Positions 1 through 7,177 of a DNA stretch of 14,261 bases are shown in pieces; position 1 is the stretch's first letter; each line of letters begins with the position of its first letter. The DNA comes from Caulobacteraceae bacterium. GTDB lineage: Bacteria; Pseudomonadota; Alphaproteobacteria; Caulobacterales; Caulobacteraceae. The notes below the pieces were generated by a model, which searched no databases, was not told the DNA's origin, and worked only from the letters and a program-made list of their open reading frames with translations. A program made the position numbers and the translations under genes. The DNA is taken from positions 1-14,261 of the forward strand of contig JADZBR010000236.1 of NCBI GenBank assembly GCA_020852035.1. The letters run 5' to 3'.

Positions 1-848
<848 letters not shown>

Positions 849-1994
849 TCAGTCGTCCAATGCGGTAAGGCCCGAGGCGTCCACACGCACGCCTTGAGCT
901 CTCCCGGCCAAGTCTTCAAACAGCTGCTCGTCGGTCCCCGTCAGAAACGCCTGCAGGCCGAGCGCCGTGATTTCGTCGAACAGCGCGGCCCGCCGGCGGC
1001 GGTCCAGATGCGCTGCGACTTCATCCAGCAACAATATAGGGTTTGGTGCTGATTCTGCACGTGAAAGCCGCGCCGCCTGGGCCAGAACGAGGTTGAGGAT
1101 CAGCGCCTTCTGCTCACCAGTCGAGCATTCGGCGGCGGGGCGGTCCTTTTCCACGTGGACGACGGCCAGGTCGCCCCGGTGCGGGCCGGTCAGCGCGCGG
1201 CCGGCGGCGGCGTCGCGCGGGCGGGCGGCGGCGAGGGCCGAGGCCAGCTTCGCCTCGATCTCGTCGAAGGCCGCGCCGGCGTCGGCCATCTGCTCCCACT
1301 CGCCGGTCAGCGTGAGCCGCGCCTGTGGGAACGGCCGCTCGCCGCGCCCGTCGATCTCCGCCTGTAGGGCGGCCAGGGTGCGGGCGCGGGCATCGGCCAT
1401 CAGGGTTCCGGCCTCGGCGAGACGCGCCTCCAGCGCGCCCAGCCAGGCGGGGTCGGCGGGCTCCTCGGCGGTCAGCAGCCGCATTCGCTCGCGCATCGCC
1501 TTCTCATAGGCCGAGACGTGATTGGCGTGGCGCGGCTCGGCGGCGAACACGAGACGGTCGAGAAAGCGCCGCCGGTCGCCGGCGCCTTCGAGGAAAAGCC
1601 TGTCCTGCGCGGGCGTCAGCCAGACCTGGCGCAGGTGCTCGGCCAGGCGGCCAGGCGGCGTCGGCGCGCCCTCGATCCGCACGACCCGCCGCGCCGCGCC
1701 GGGCGTCTCGATCCCGGTGCCCAGCCGGGCCTCGCCCTCGGCGCTCTCGACCAGGGCGGAGATCGCCCAGGCGCGGCCCTGCGTCTCGCCCGGCAGGCGA
1801 CGGCCGACCTCGGCGAGGGCGGCGTAGCGCAGGCCACGGCCCTGGCTCAGCAGGCTGACGGCTTCCAGGAGGTTGGTCTTGCCCGCCCCGTTCGGCCCGA
1901 CCAGGAACACTGGCCGGCCGTCGAGCGGCAGGCTGGCGCCCTCGTAGGAGCGGAAATCGGTCAGCGCGAGCTGGCGGAGGACGGCGCGGGTCAC
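849..1994 (-). CDS. recF: DNA replication and repair protein RecF
   Basis: RecF is an SMC-like ATPase that with RecO and RecR loads RecA at single-strand gaps and stalled forks. The 381-aa product has family-typical length. The Walker A motif GPNGAGKT is at residues 33-40. The ABC-type signature STGEQKALIL starts near 291, and Walker B PILLLDE starts near 319 with Asp324/Glu325. The N-terminus (LRQLALTDFRSYEG) matches the family, supporting the GTG start at 1994-1992. The GGAGG-like sequence upstream is about 14 nt from this GTG, too far for a normal ribosome site. A GCTATAAG element ends 6 nt before it, so a second, leaderless transcript is possible. It is the middle gene of dnaN-recF-gyrB, 52 bp after dnaN and abutting gyrB. 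Confidence 0.97.
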   Translation of the reverse strand: MTRAVLRQLALTDFRSYEGASLPLDGRPVFLVGPNGAGKTNLLEAVSLLSQGRGLRYAALAEVGRRLPGETQGRAWAISALVESAEGEARLGTGIETPGAARRVVRIEGAPTPPGRLAEHLRQVWLTPAQDRLFLEGAGDRRRFLDRLVFAAEPRHANHVSAYEKAMRERMRLLTAEEPADPAWLGALEARLAEAGTLMADARARTLAALQAEIDGRGERPFPQARLTLTGEWEQMADAGAAFDEIEAKLASALAAARPRDAAAGRALTGPHRGDLAVVHVEKDRPAAECSTGEQKALILNLVLAQAARLSRAESAPNPILLLDEVAAHLDRRRRAALFDEITALGLQAFLTGTDEQLFEDLAGRAQGVRVDASGLTALDD

Positions 1995-2000
1995 GCGAAG

Positions 2001-2008
2001 CTTATAGC
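2001..2008 (-). promoter_or_regulatory. Candidate internal -10 element for leaderless recF mRNA
   Basis: Read on the minus strand this is GCTATAAG, matching 7 of 8 positions of the Caulobacter -10 consensus GCtANAWC. It ends 6 nt before the recF GTG, so transcription would begin at or next to the start codon. No convincing -35 was found 10-14 bp upstream, so this is a weak inference; recF may simply be read through from dnaN. Confidence 0.3.
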
Positions 2009-2046
2009 CCTCCGCCCATGCCTGGGGAGGATGGATCGGCGCGCCG

Positions 2047-3165
2047 CTACACCCGCAGCGGCATCAGCACATACTGCACGTCCGCGTCGGTCGGATCGAC
2101 CACCAGGGTCGAGGACGACGGGTCGGCGAAGCGGAACTCGACGATCTCGCCGGCGATCTGGTCGGTCACATCCAGCAGATAGCGGGCGTTGAAGCCGATC
2201 TCGAAGGCTTCGCCGTCATAGTCCACCTCCAGCTCCTCGACGCCCTGGCCGGCCTCCATGTTGCGCACGGTCAGCGTCATGCGGCCGGTCTCGATGGCCA
2301 GCTTCACCGAGCGGCTCTTCTCGGCCGAGATGGTCGCCACCCGGTCCACCGCCTTGGCGAAGAGGGCGTTGTCGACCCGCATGATGCGGTCGTTGCCGCG
2401 CGGAATCACCCGGATGTAGTCGGGAAAGGAGCCGTCGATCACCTTGGAGGTCAGGGCCGCGCGGCCGAACTCCAGGCGCAGCTTCTGGGCGCTGACGGAA
2501 AGGTCGATGCCCTCGCCGGCGTCATCCAGCAGGCGGCGGGCCTCGCCGATGGTCTTTCTCGGGATGATCACCCCCGGCGCCCCGGCCGAGCCCTCCGGCG
2601 CGGCCATCTCGGCCAGCGCCAGGCGGTGGCCGTCGGTGGCCACGGCGCGCAGCTTGGGCGTTCCGTCGACGACGATGGTGTGGAGGTAGAGACCGTTCAG
2701 ATAGTAGCGCGTCTCCTCGGTGGAGATGGCGAAGCGGGTCTTGTCGATCAGCCGGATCAGGGCGTCGGTGTCGAGGCCGATCTGGCCGGAGAGGCCGTCC
2801 GACGAGAGCTGCGGGAAATCGCCCGCCGGCAGCACCGGCAGGTTGAAGCGCGAGCGGCCGGCCTGGATCGACAGGCGCGGGTCGTCGCCGGCGAAGGAGA
2901 GCGAGACGTCGGCGCCCTCGGGAAGCTTGCGGACGATCTCGTAGAGGGTGTGGGCCGGGGCGGTGATCTGGCCGGGCGCATCAACCTGCGCGGGGGCGGT
3001 GTCGATGATCTCCAGGTCGAGGTCGGTGGCCGAGAAGGTGACGCTGTCACGGTCGGCCGAGATCAGCACGTTGGAGAGGATCGGGATGGTGTTGCGGCGC
3101 TCCACGGCGCTCTGCACATGGCCCAGCGCCTTCATCAACGCGGCGCGCTCGATCGTCAGCTTCAT
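2047..3165 (-). CDS. dnaN: DNA polymerase III subunit beta (sliding clamp)
   Basis: This is the ring-shaped processivity clamp, which tethers DNA polymerase III and other clamp-binding partners to DNA. The 372-aa length fits three repeated clamp folds of about 120 residues each. The N-terminus MKLTIERAALMKALGHVQS, then ERRNTIPILSNVLI and SATDLDLEI, are hallmark family sequences. The C-terminus ends in YVLMPLRV, the usual clamp ending that forms part of the partner-binding pocket. The start is the ATG at 3165-3163, preceded by a weak purine-rich GGGACGA. It is the first gene of the replication operon continuing into recF and gyrB. dnaA is not adjacent, as is usual in Caulobacterales and unlike gammaproteobacteria. 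Confidence 0.98.
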   Translation of the reverse strand: MKLTIERAALMKALGHVQSAVERRNTIPILSNVLISADRDSVTFSATDLDLEIIDTAPAQVDAPGQITAPAHTLYEIVRKLPEGADVSLSFAGDDPRLSIQAGRSRFNLPVLPAGDFPQLSSDGLSGQIGLDTDALIRLIDKTRFAISTEETRYYLNGLYLHTIVVDGTPKLRAVATDGHRLALAEMAAPEGSAGAPGVIIPRKTIGEARRLLDDAGEGIDLSVSAQKLRLEFGRAALTSKVIDGSFPDYIRVIPRGNDRIMRVDNALFAKAVDRVATISAEKSRSVKLAIETGRMTLTVRNMEAGQGVEELEVDYDGEAFEIGFNARYLLDVTDQIAGEIVEFRFADPSSSTLVVDPTDADVQYVLMPLRV

Positions 3166-3196
3166 TCGTCCCGACCCGACTGGAGAGGACTGCCGA

Positions 3197-3223
3197 GATT
3201 AACCGAATCCCGGCGCCGTGAAA
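3197..3223 (-). promoter_or_regulatory. Candidate dnaN promoter with a GANTC site in the spacer
   Basis: On the minus strand, TTTCAC (3223-3218) and TTAATC (3202-3197) are separated by 15 bp, upstream of dnaN. The spacer holds GATTC (3209-3205), a GANTC sequence that is the CcrM methylation target in Caulobacter relatives. Both hexamers are poor matches to any consensus, so the promoter call is tentative; the GANTC site is read directly. Confidence 0.25.
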
Positions 3224-3250
3224 GAGGGGGCGTGCGTCCTGCTCCCCATA

Positions 3251-3359
3251 TCCGCTCATCCCCGCGAAAGCGGGGACCCAGGTGTTTTATCGAAGAGCGC
3301 GGGCGTTTCCGGGTTGAACCCAAAAAGCCTGGGTCCCCGCTTTCGCAGGGATGAGCGGA
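3251..3359. repeat. Intergenic inverted-repeat element (REP/MITE-like)
   Basis: Two 32-bp arms (3251-3282 and 3328-3359) are inverted copies with a single mismatch, separated by a 45-bp spacer. Each arm itself contains a hairpin: the left one is CCCCGC-GAAA-GCGGGG (3260-3275), a 6-bp stem with a GNRA-type loop. The arm core (TCATCCCCGCGAAAGCGGGG) resembles a short repeat that I recall as scattered between genes in several alphaproteobacteria. It lies between dnaN and the DUF2061 gene and carries no open frame. It could fold in transcripts and block read-through from grpE towards dnaN, but has no T-run typical of an intrinsic terminator. Confidence 0.85.
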
Positions 3360-3365
3360 AAGGGG

Positions 3366-3393
3366 TTGATCCGCGGCCCGGTCGGATTATCTA
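3366..3393 (+). promoter_or_regulatory. Candidate promoter for the DUF2061 gene
   Basis: TTGATC (3366-3371) and TATCTA (3388-3393) are separated by 16 bp in an AT-rich stretch directly after the inverted-repeat element. Transcription would start near 3400, giving a leader of about 24 nt. No Shine-Dalgarno sequence is visible before the ATG. Both hexamers are inferred matches only. Confidence 0.35.
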
Positions 3394-3423
3394 ATTGCGA
3401 GTAATTCTTATTATCGTATCACA

Positions 3424-3669
3424 ATGAAGCTATACCTGAAGACCGTCACCTACTGCGCCATGCACTTCGCCGTCGCGGTGACGGTGACCTTCGCGCTGAC
3501 ACGTTCGTGGCATGCGGCGCTGGCCATCGGCATCATCGAGCCGCTGGTGCAGACGGTGTTCTTCAACCTGCACGAACGGGCCTGGGCGCGGGCGGATCGC
3601 CGCCGCGCGCCGGCCTATGCACGGGTGTCGACCGAGCCGCCCTCGCCGCCGTCCTCGTTGGCCGCGTAG
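3424..3669 (+). CDS. DUF2061 small membrane protein
   Basis: This is an 81-aa inner-membrane protein of unknown function. The sequence (KTVTYCAMHFAVAV, then HAALAIGIIEPLVQTVFF and HERAW) matches the DUF2061 family, whose members are short two-pass membrane proteins. Two hydrophobic segments lie at about residues 9-27 and 31-49, followed by a basic stretch (ARADRRRAP). The last 18 or so residues (from RVSTEPP) are Ser/Pro/Ala-rich and lie on DNA that also encodes the GrpE C-terminus on the other strand, a 55-bp tail-to-tail overlap. No ribosome-binding site is evident before the ATG. It is isolated between two minus-strand operons, so context gives no functional clue. Confidence 0.85.
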   Translation: MKLYLKTVTYCAMHFAVAVTVTFALTRSWHAALAIGIIEPLVQTVFFNLHERAWARADRRRAPAYARVSTEPPSPPSSLAA

Positions 3670-4229
3670 GGGTTGACCGGGGCCTCGGGCGCGGCGGGAC
3701 CGGTGGAGCCCTTGGCCGCCACCACCACCATCGCCGGGCGCACGATGCGGCCGTAGAGCTCGTAGCCGGTCTGCAGGGTCTGGATCACCCCGCCGGCGGC
3801 CACCTCCTCGGAAGGCTGCTCCATCATCGCCTGGTGCTGGTGCGGGTCGAACCGGTCGCCCTTGGCGGGATCGACGCGCTTGAGGCCATTGTTCGCGAAG
3901 GCGTCCTGCAGCGCCTTCTCGGTCATCTCCACGCCGGTCACGAAGTTGGCGACATTGCTGTCGGCGTGATCGCGCGGCGCCGCGGCCATGGCGCGGGCCA
4001 GATTGTCGGCGACGCCCAGCAGGTCGCGGCCGAACTTCTGGATCGCATAGGCGCGCGCGTCGTTGGACTCGCGCTCGGCCCGGCGCCTGGTGTTCTCGGC
4101 CTCGGCGGCGTAGCGCAGGGCCTGGTCCTTCAGGGCCGCCACTTCGCTCTTCAGGGCCACGATCTCGTCGGCGGCCGCATCGGCCAGGATGGGGTCGATG
4201 TCTTCGGCCGGCGTTTGCTCGTCGGTCAT
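3615..4229 (-). CDS. grpE: GrpE, nucleotide exchange factor for DnaK
   Basis: GrpE releases ADP from DnaK in the cytoplasmic Hsp70 cycle and acts as a thermosensor. The 204-aa protein has the family layout. An acidic N-terminus leads into a long helix for dimer coiled-coil formation (about 20-75, with repeated Ala/Glu/Arg heptads). The C-terminal beta domain carries the signature FDPHQHQAM and GVIQTLQTGYELYGRIVRPA. The acidic, Gly-rich tail after about 185 is not part of the usual fold. It starts 18 nt after the hrcA stop, so the two are cotranscribed as in Caulobacter. Its 3' end overlaps the convergent DUF2061 gene by 55 bp. dnaK and dnaJ are not in the window. Confidence 0.97.
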   Translation of the reverse strand: MTDEQTPAEDIDPILADAAADEIVALKSEVAALKDQALRYAAEAENTRRRAERESNDARAYAIQKFGRDLLGVADNLARAMAAAPRDHADSNVANFVTGVEMTEKALQDAFANNGLKRVDPAKGDRFDPHQHQAMMEQPSEEVAAGGVIQTLQTGYELYGRIVRPAMVVVAAKGSTGPAAPEAPVNPYAANEDGGEGGSVDTRA

Positions 4230-4247
4230 GTCGTCGTTCGTCTCACT

Positions 4248-5318
4248 TCAATTCGCCATCTGCCCGAGCACGCGCGCGGTGTAGTCCACCAACGGAATGA
4301 CCCGGGCATAGTTCAAACGCGCCGGCCCGATCACGCCGATCGAGCCCAGCACGCGCTGTCGGCCCGACATATAGGGCGCGGCGATCACGGCGGAACCCGA
4401 AAGCGAGAAGAGCCGCGTTTCCGCGCCGATGAAGATGCGCACGCCCTGGCCCTCGCGGACGCCGTCCATCAGGCCGATCAGCTGCTCCTTCTGCTCCAGG
4501 TCGTCGAACAACTGGCGCACCCGCTCCAGATCTTCGCGGGCCTGCGGATCGGCCAGCAGGTTGCCGCGGCCGCGCACGATCAGCGCCCGCTCGCCGCTTT
4601 CACCGCCGCCCCAGGCGGCCAGGCCGTCTTCCACCAGCCGGGCGGCGGTCTCGTCGAGTTCGCGGCGCGCCCGTTCCAACTCGCCGCGCATCTCCGCCTT
4701 GACCTCGCCGAGGGTGCGGCCAGCCAGCCGCGCGCCGAGGAAGTTGGAAGCCTCCTGCAGCGCCGAGGGCGTGAACCCCGCCGGCAGCGGCATCAGCCGG
4801 TTCTCCACCTGGCCGTCCTCGAAGACCATGATCGCCAGCGCCTGGTCGGCGCCCAGCTTGACGAACTCCACGTGCTTGACCCCGGCGTCGCGCGAGGGGC
4901 TGACCACCACGCCCGCCCCGCCCGCCAGCCCGGAGAGGATGGCGCTCGCCTCCTCCAGCGCCTCGTCGAAGGAGCGCCGGCCCATCAGCCGCGCTTCGAT
5001 CTCCCGCTTTTCGTCGACGCCGACGTCGCCGACCTCCAGCAAGCCGTCGACGAAGAGCCTGAGGCCCGCATGGGTCGGCGCGCGCCCGGCGCTGGTGTGC
5101 GGCGAGGCGAGCAGGCCAAGGTGCATCAGGTCCTGCATGGTGTTGCGGATCGAGGCGGGGGAGAGGTGCACGCCGCCGCGCGAAAGGGTGCGCGAGCCCA
5201 CCGGCTCGCCGGTCTCCAGATAGCCTTCGACGATGCGGCGGAAGATGTCGCGCGCGCGCTCGTCCAGTTCGGTCAGGCTCGGCGCACGGGGCCCGGCGCC
5301 GATCAGCAGGTTGGTCAT
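4248..5318 (-). CDS. hrcA: Heat-inducible transcription repressor HrcA
   Basis: HrcA represses chaperone genes (typically groESL) by binding the CIRCE inverted repeat; its activity depends on GroEL. The 356-aa length is typical. The N-terminal winged helix (about 15-95) contains ETGEPVGSRTLSR, LSPASIRNTMQDLMHLGLL and SPHTSAGRAPTHAGLRLFVD, the last a hallmark of the family. A GAF-like central domain follows, and the C-terminus has GSIGVIGPARLNYARVIPLV. It starts at the ATG 5318-5316 and leads the hrcA-grpE operon, divergent from rph across 81 bp. No CIRCE-like TTAGCACTC-N9-GAGTGCTAA sequence was seen upstream, so it probably does not repress its own operon through CIRCE. Confidence 0.97.
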   Translation of the reverse strand: MTNLLIGAGPRAPSLTELDERARDIFRRIVEGYLETGEPVGSRTLSRGGVHLSPASIRNTMQDLMHLGLLASPHTSAGRAPTHAGLRLFVDGLLEVGDVGVDEKREIEARLMGRRSFDEALEEASAILSGLAGGAGVVVSPSRDAGVKHVEFVKLGADQALAIMVFEDGQVENRLMPLPAGFTPSALQEASNFLGARLAGRTLGEVKAEMRGELERARRELDETAARLVEDGLAAWGGGESGERALIVRGRGNLLADPQAREDLERVRQLFDDLEQKEQLIGLMDGVREGQGVRIFIGAETRLFSLSGSAVIAAPYMSGRQRVLGSIGVIGPARLNYARVIPLVDYTARVLGQMAN

Positions 5319-5359
5319 GCGTCGTCCGCATCGCCGGGTGGACCGGCGGGATGTGATCT

Positions 5360-5388
5360 AGGATAAGCCGCCACCCCTCATCTTCAAG
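5360..5388 (-). promoter_or_regulatory. Candidate hrcA-grpE promoter
   Basis: On the minus strand CTTGAAG (5388-5382) is followed after 16 bp by TATCCT (5365-5360). The CTTGAAG box resembles the -35 element read by heat-shock sigma-32 (CTTGAA), but the -10 does not match the sigma-32 CCCATNT pattern and fits sigma-70 better. The leader to the hrcA ATG would be about 35 nt. The region is shared with rph on the other strand. Confidence 0.35.
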
Positions 5389-5399
5389 CGAGACGCCCG

Positions 5400-6113
5400 A
5401 TGCGACCCTCCGAACGCGCCCCCGACATGCTGCGCCCGATCACCCTGGAGACCCGGGTCAACCGCTACGCCGAGGGCTCGTGCCTGGCGAGCTTCGGCCA
5501 TACGCGGGTGCTGGTCACCGCCTCGGTGGAGGAAGGCGTGCCGCCGTTCCTGCGCGGGCGCGGCCAGGGCTGGGTGACGGCGGAGTACGGCATGCTGCCG
5601 CGGGCGACCCACACGCGGGGCCGGCGCGAGGCCGCGCAGGGCAAGCAGTCGGGCCGCACGCAGGAGATCCAGAGGCTGATCGGCCGTTCGATGCGCGCGG
5701 TGGTGGACATGAAGGCCCTGGGCGAGCGGCAGATCACCCTCGACTGCGATGTGGTGCAGGCCGACGGCGGCACGCGCACGGCGGCGATCACCGGCGCCTG
5801 GGTCGCGCTGAAACTGGCGACCGACTACCTGGAGGCGGAAGGCGTGATCGCGGCCAGCCCGATCCTCGACCAGGTGGCGGCGGTGTCCTGCGGGGTGTTC
5901 AACGACGTGCCGGTGCTGGACCTCGACTACGAGGAGGATTCCAGCGCCGAGGCCGACGCCAACTTCGTGCTGACGGGCGCGGGCGACATCGTGGAGATTC
6001 AGGCGACGGGGGAGAAGCGCGGCTTCACCCAGGGCGAGTTCGAGGCGCTGTTCGCCCATGCTCGCAAGGGGATCGCCGAACTGATGGCGATCCAGCGGGC
6101 GGCGACGGCCTGA
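5400..6113 (+). CDS. rph: Ribonuclease PH
   Basis: RNase PH is a phosphate-dependent 3'-5' exoribonuclease that trims tRNA 3' ends and contributes to stable-RNA turnover; it works as a hexamer. The 237-aa product matches the family length of about 238. Seen in order are RGQGWVTAEYGMLPRATHTR (about 51-70), GRTQEIQRLIGRSMRA (about 85-100), LDCDVVQADGGTRTAAITGA and DLDYEEDSSAEADANFVLTG. The GGTRTA segment is part of the phosphate-binding site in the family. The ATG at 5400 gives the expected N-terminus (RPSERAPDMLRPITLETRV). The gene is divergent from hrcA and convergent with a small orphan gene 22 bp downstream; no terminator is visible between them. Confidence 0.98.
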   Translation: MRPSERAPDMLRPITLETRVNRYAEGSCLASFGHTRVLVTASVEEGVPPFLRGRGQGWVTAEYGMLPRATHTRGRREAAQGKQSGRTQEIQRLIGRSMRAVVDMKALGERQITLDCDVVQADGGTRTAAITGAWVALKLATDYLEAEGVIAASPILDQVAAVSCGVFNDVPVLDLDYEEDSSAEADANFVLTGAGDIVEIQATGEKRGFTQGEFEALFAHARKGIAELMAIQRAATA

Positions 6114-6135
6114 GCCGCTGCCGCCCTAGGAACTC

Positions 6136-6246
6136 TTACAGGTACTGGCCGAGCAGACGGCGTTGGGCGGCCGGCGGCAGGCTGCCGTAGAGGTCGGCCA
6201 TCGGCTCGAACCAACGCTGGATGGCGGCGAAGATCGCTTTGATCAT
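6136..6246 (-). CDS. 36-aa small protein, unknown
   Basis: I do not recognise this gene. The start is chosen at the ATG 6246-6244 because AGGAGA sits 6-7 nt upstream, an excellent ribosome-binding site; a longer in-frame reading back to 6318 would run through the promoter and the site. The peptide begins MIKAIFAAIQRWFEPMADLY and ends PAAQRRLLGQYL. Its N-terminal third is an amphipathic-looking helix (KAIFAAIQRWF), and the C-terminus is a basic, Leu-containing segment. Neither is long enough for a clear membrane span. It has its own promoter-like sequence, so it is probably a separate transcript from the regulator upstream. It superficially recalls short DUF1127-type proteins but lacks their signature, so no family is assigned. 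Confidence 0.6.
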   Translation of the reverse strand: MIKAIFAAIQRWFEPMADLYGSLPPAAQRRLLGQYL

Positions 6247-6263
6247 CTGGCTTCTCCTATTGT

Positions 6264-6290
6264 GCGACGCAACAAACTTTATTGCGGCGC
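6264..6290. promoter_or_regulatory. Inverted repeat near the transcription start of the 36-aa gene
   Basis: GCGACGCAA (6264-6272) and TTGCGGCGC (6282-6290) form 9-bp arms with one mismatch around a 9-bp AT-rich centre. The repeat abuts the -10-like element and overlaps the expected start of transcription and leader, a position typical of a repressor operator or a leader hairpin. Confidence 0.4.
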
Positions 6291-6318
6291 ATATAAGAGG
6301 GTGGCGCTCGGAATTCAA
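6290..6318 (-). promoter_or_regulatory. Candidate sigma-70 promoter of the 36-aa gene
   Basis: On the minus strand TTGAAT (6318-6313) and TATATG (6295-6290) are separated by exactly 17 bp. The AT-rich box stands out in the GC-rich surroundings. The start would be near 6283, giving a leader of about 36 nt that ends in AGGAGAAGCCAG before the ATG. Confidence 0.55.
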
Positions 6319-6353
6319 GGATCGTTCTTACGCAGGTGCAATATGATCGCCGA

Positions 6354-6593
6354 TCACTCTTCGGCGTCGGGTTCCTCGGCGATCTCGGGGCCGGGCTCGT
6401 AGGCCATCAGATCGCCGGGCTGGCAGTCGAGCTCGCGGCAGAGGGCGGCGAGGGTGGAGAAGCGCACCGCGCGCGCCTTGCCGGTTTTCAGGATCGAGAG
6501 GTTGGCGATGGTGACGCCGACGCGGTCGGAAAGCTCGGTCAGCGACATGCGCCGTTCCAGCAGCACGCGGTCGAGGGAGAGGCGGATCGGCAT
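6354..6593 (-). CDS. Cro/C1 (XRE)-family transcriptional regulator, YozG-like
   Basis: This 79-aa protein is almost entirely a helix-turn-helix domain of the YozG type. Residues about 17-40 (SLTELSDRVGVTIANLSILK) form the turn and recognition helix, followed by FSTLAALCRELDCQPGDLMAY, the usual end of this fold, and an acidic tail. Its ATG directly follows the DUF2975 stop (TAGATG, no gap), so the two are translationally coupled. Such compact XRE regulators are often found next to DUF2975 membrane proteins. The partnership suggests that the membrane protein relays or restrains the regulator, but this is inference. A plausible target is the repeated TCGATAA motif upstream of the operon. Confidence 0.9.
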   Translation of the reverse strand: MPIRLSLDRVLLERRMSLTELSDRVGVTIANLSILKTGKARAVRFSTLAALCRELDCQPGDLMAYEPGPEIAEEPDAEE

Positions 6594-7124
6594 CTAGATG
6601 GTCAGCTCCGCCTCGGTGCGCAGCCGCGCGCCCTCGCGGAACACTTCGGCCAGTACGAAGACCACCAGCACGGCGAACCAGGCGGTGAGGTTGAGGCCGC
6701 TATCCACCGAGCGGATCTCGGCGTCGATCAGCATGCGCGAAAGCTCGGCCACCACGTGCCGACCGATCTCCAGGGCGGCCAGCATGCCGCCGATGATGCG
6801 CAGGCGCGTGACGTTGTCCGGATGGAAGGGATCGCCCGCCGTCAGGGTGGAGAAGATGCGGCGCAGCTCGCCGACGATCACCAGCACGCCGCCGGCGTAG
6901 AGCGCGGCGGCCATCAGGCCCGCGGCCAGATAGGGGCCGCGCTGCATCAGGTCCTCGTCGGAGGTGATGGTGATGTTGCCCATCAGGTCGGGATTGAAGC
7001 TCAGGAGGATCGCCAAGAGCGCGATCAACCCCAGGGCCCCCACGCCCACCCAGAGCGCGAAGAAGGCGACATCGAGGATCACCTTCAGAAAACTGGATAC
7101 CGAACCCGGTCCGAGCGCGCGCAT
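6594..7124 (-). CDS. DUF2975 multi-pass membrane protein
   Basis: This 176-aa inner-membrane protein has four predicted spans: about 15-42 (ILDVAFFALWVGVGALGLIA), 66-87, 105-122 and 143-160. The loop GDPFHPDNVTRLRIIGGML and the end EVFREGARLRTEAELTI are characteristic of DUF2975. The ATG at 7124 is preferred over the GTG at 7127, because AAGGAGG lies 4 nt before the ATG and only 1 nt before the GTG. It stands between a 34-aa membrane peptide and the XRE regulator, which it abuts. The biochemical function of the family is unknown; a membrane partner of the regulator is inferred from the conserved pairing. Confidence 0.87.
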   Translation of the reverse strand: MRALGPGSVSSFLKVILDVAFFALWVGVGALGLIALLAILLSFNPDLMGNITITSDEDLMQRGPYLAAGLMAAALYAGGVLVIVGELRRIFSTLTAGDPFHPDNVTRLRIIGGMLAALEIGRHVVAELSRMLIDAEIRSVDSGLNLTAWFAVLVVFVLAEVFREGARLRTEAELTI

Positions 7125-7140
7125 CACCCCTCCTTCGTCT

Positions 7141-7169
7141 CGCCGCGGCCCCGAAAGTGGGCCGCGGCG
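7141..7169. other. Strong GC hairpin between two operon genes
   Basis: CGCCGCGGCCC (7141-7151) pairs perfectly with GGGCCGCGGCG (7159-7169) around a 7-nt loop, giving an 11-bp nearly all-GC stem. It starts 8 bp after the stop of the 34-aa gene and ends 5 nt before the Shine-Dalgarno of the DUF2975 gene. There is no T-run on either side, so it is not a standard intrinsic terminator. It could stabilise the upstream mRNA, attenuate read-through or limit access to the ribosome site. Confidence 0.6.
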
Positions 7170-7177
7170 GCGGCAGC

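Noticed and set aside
3311..3326. GGGTTGAACCC followed by five A's inside the inverted-repeat spacer, considered as a terminator
   Set aside because: The stem would have at most a few base pairs with a workable loop, and the run is A rather than T on the plus strand; on the minus strand the T-run precedes the stem.
3507..5366. 619-codon open frame on the plus strand
   Set aside because: It is antisense to hrcA and grpE, whose conserved motifs are unambiguous; long shadow frames are expected in such GC-rich DNA, and the translation is low-complexity without any motif.
5319..5399. CIRCE element upstream of hrcA
   Set aside because: No TTAGCACTC/GAGTGCTAA pair or close variant was found in this interval.
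6247..6318. Longer start (ATG at 6318) for the 36-aa gene
   Set aside because: The extra 24 codons would run through the promoter-like boxes, the inverted repeat and the AGGAGA site; the internal ATG at 6246 is much better supported.
6345..6355. GATCGCCGATC palindrome over the XRE stop codon
   Set aside because: Short arms with a 1-nt centre and no U-run; not a credible terminator or operator by itself.
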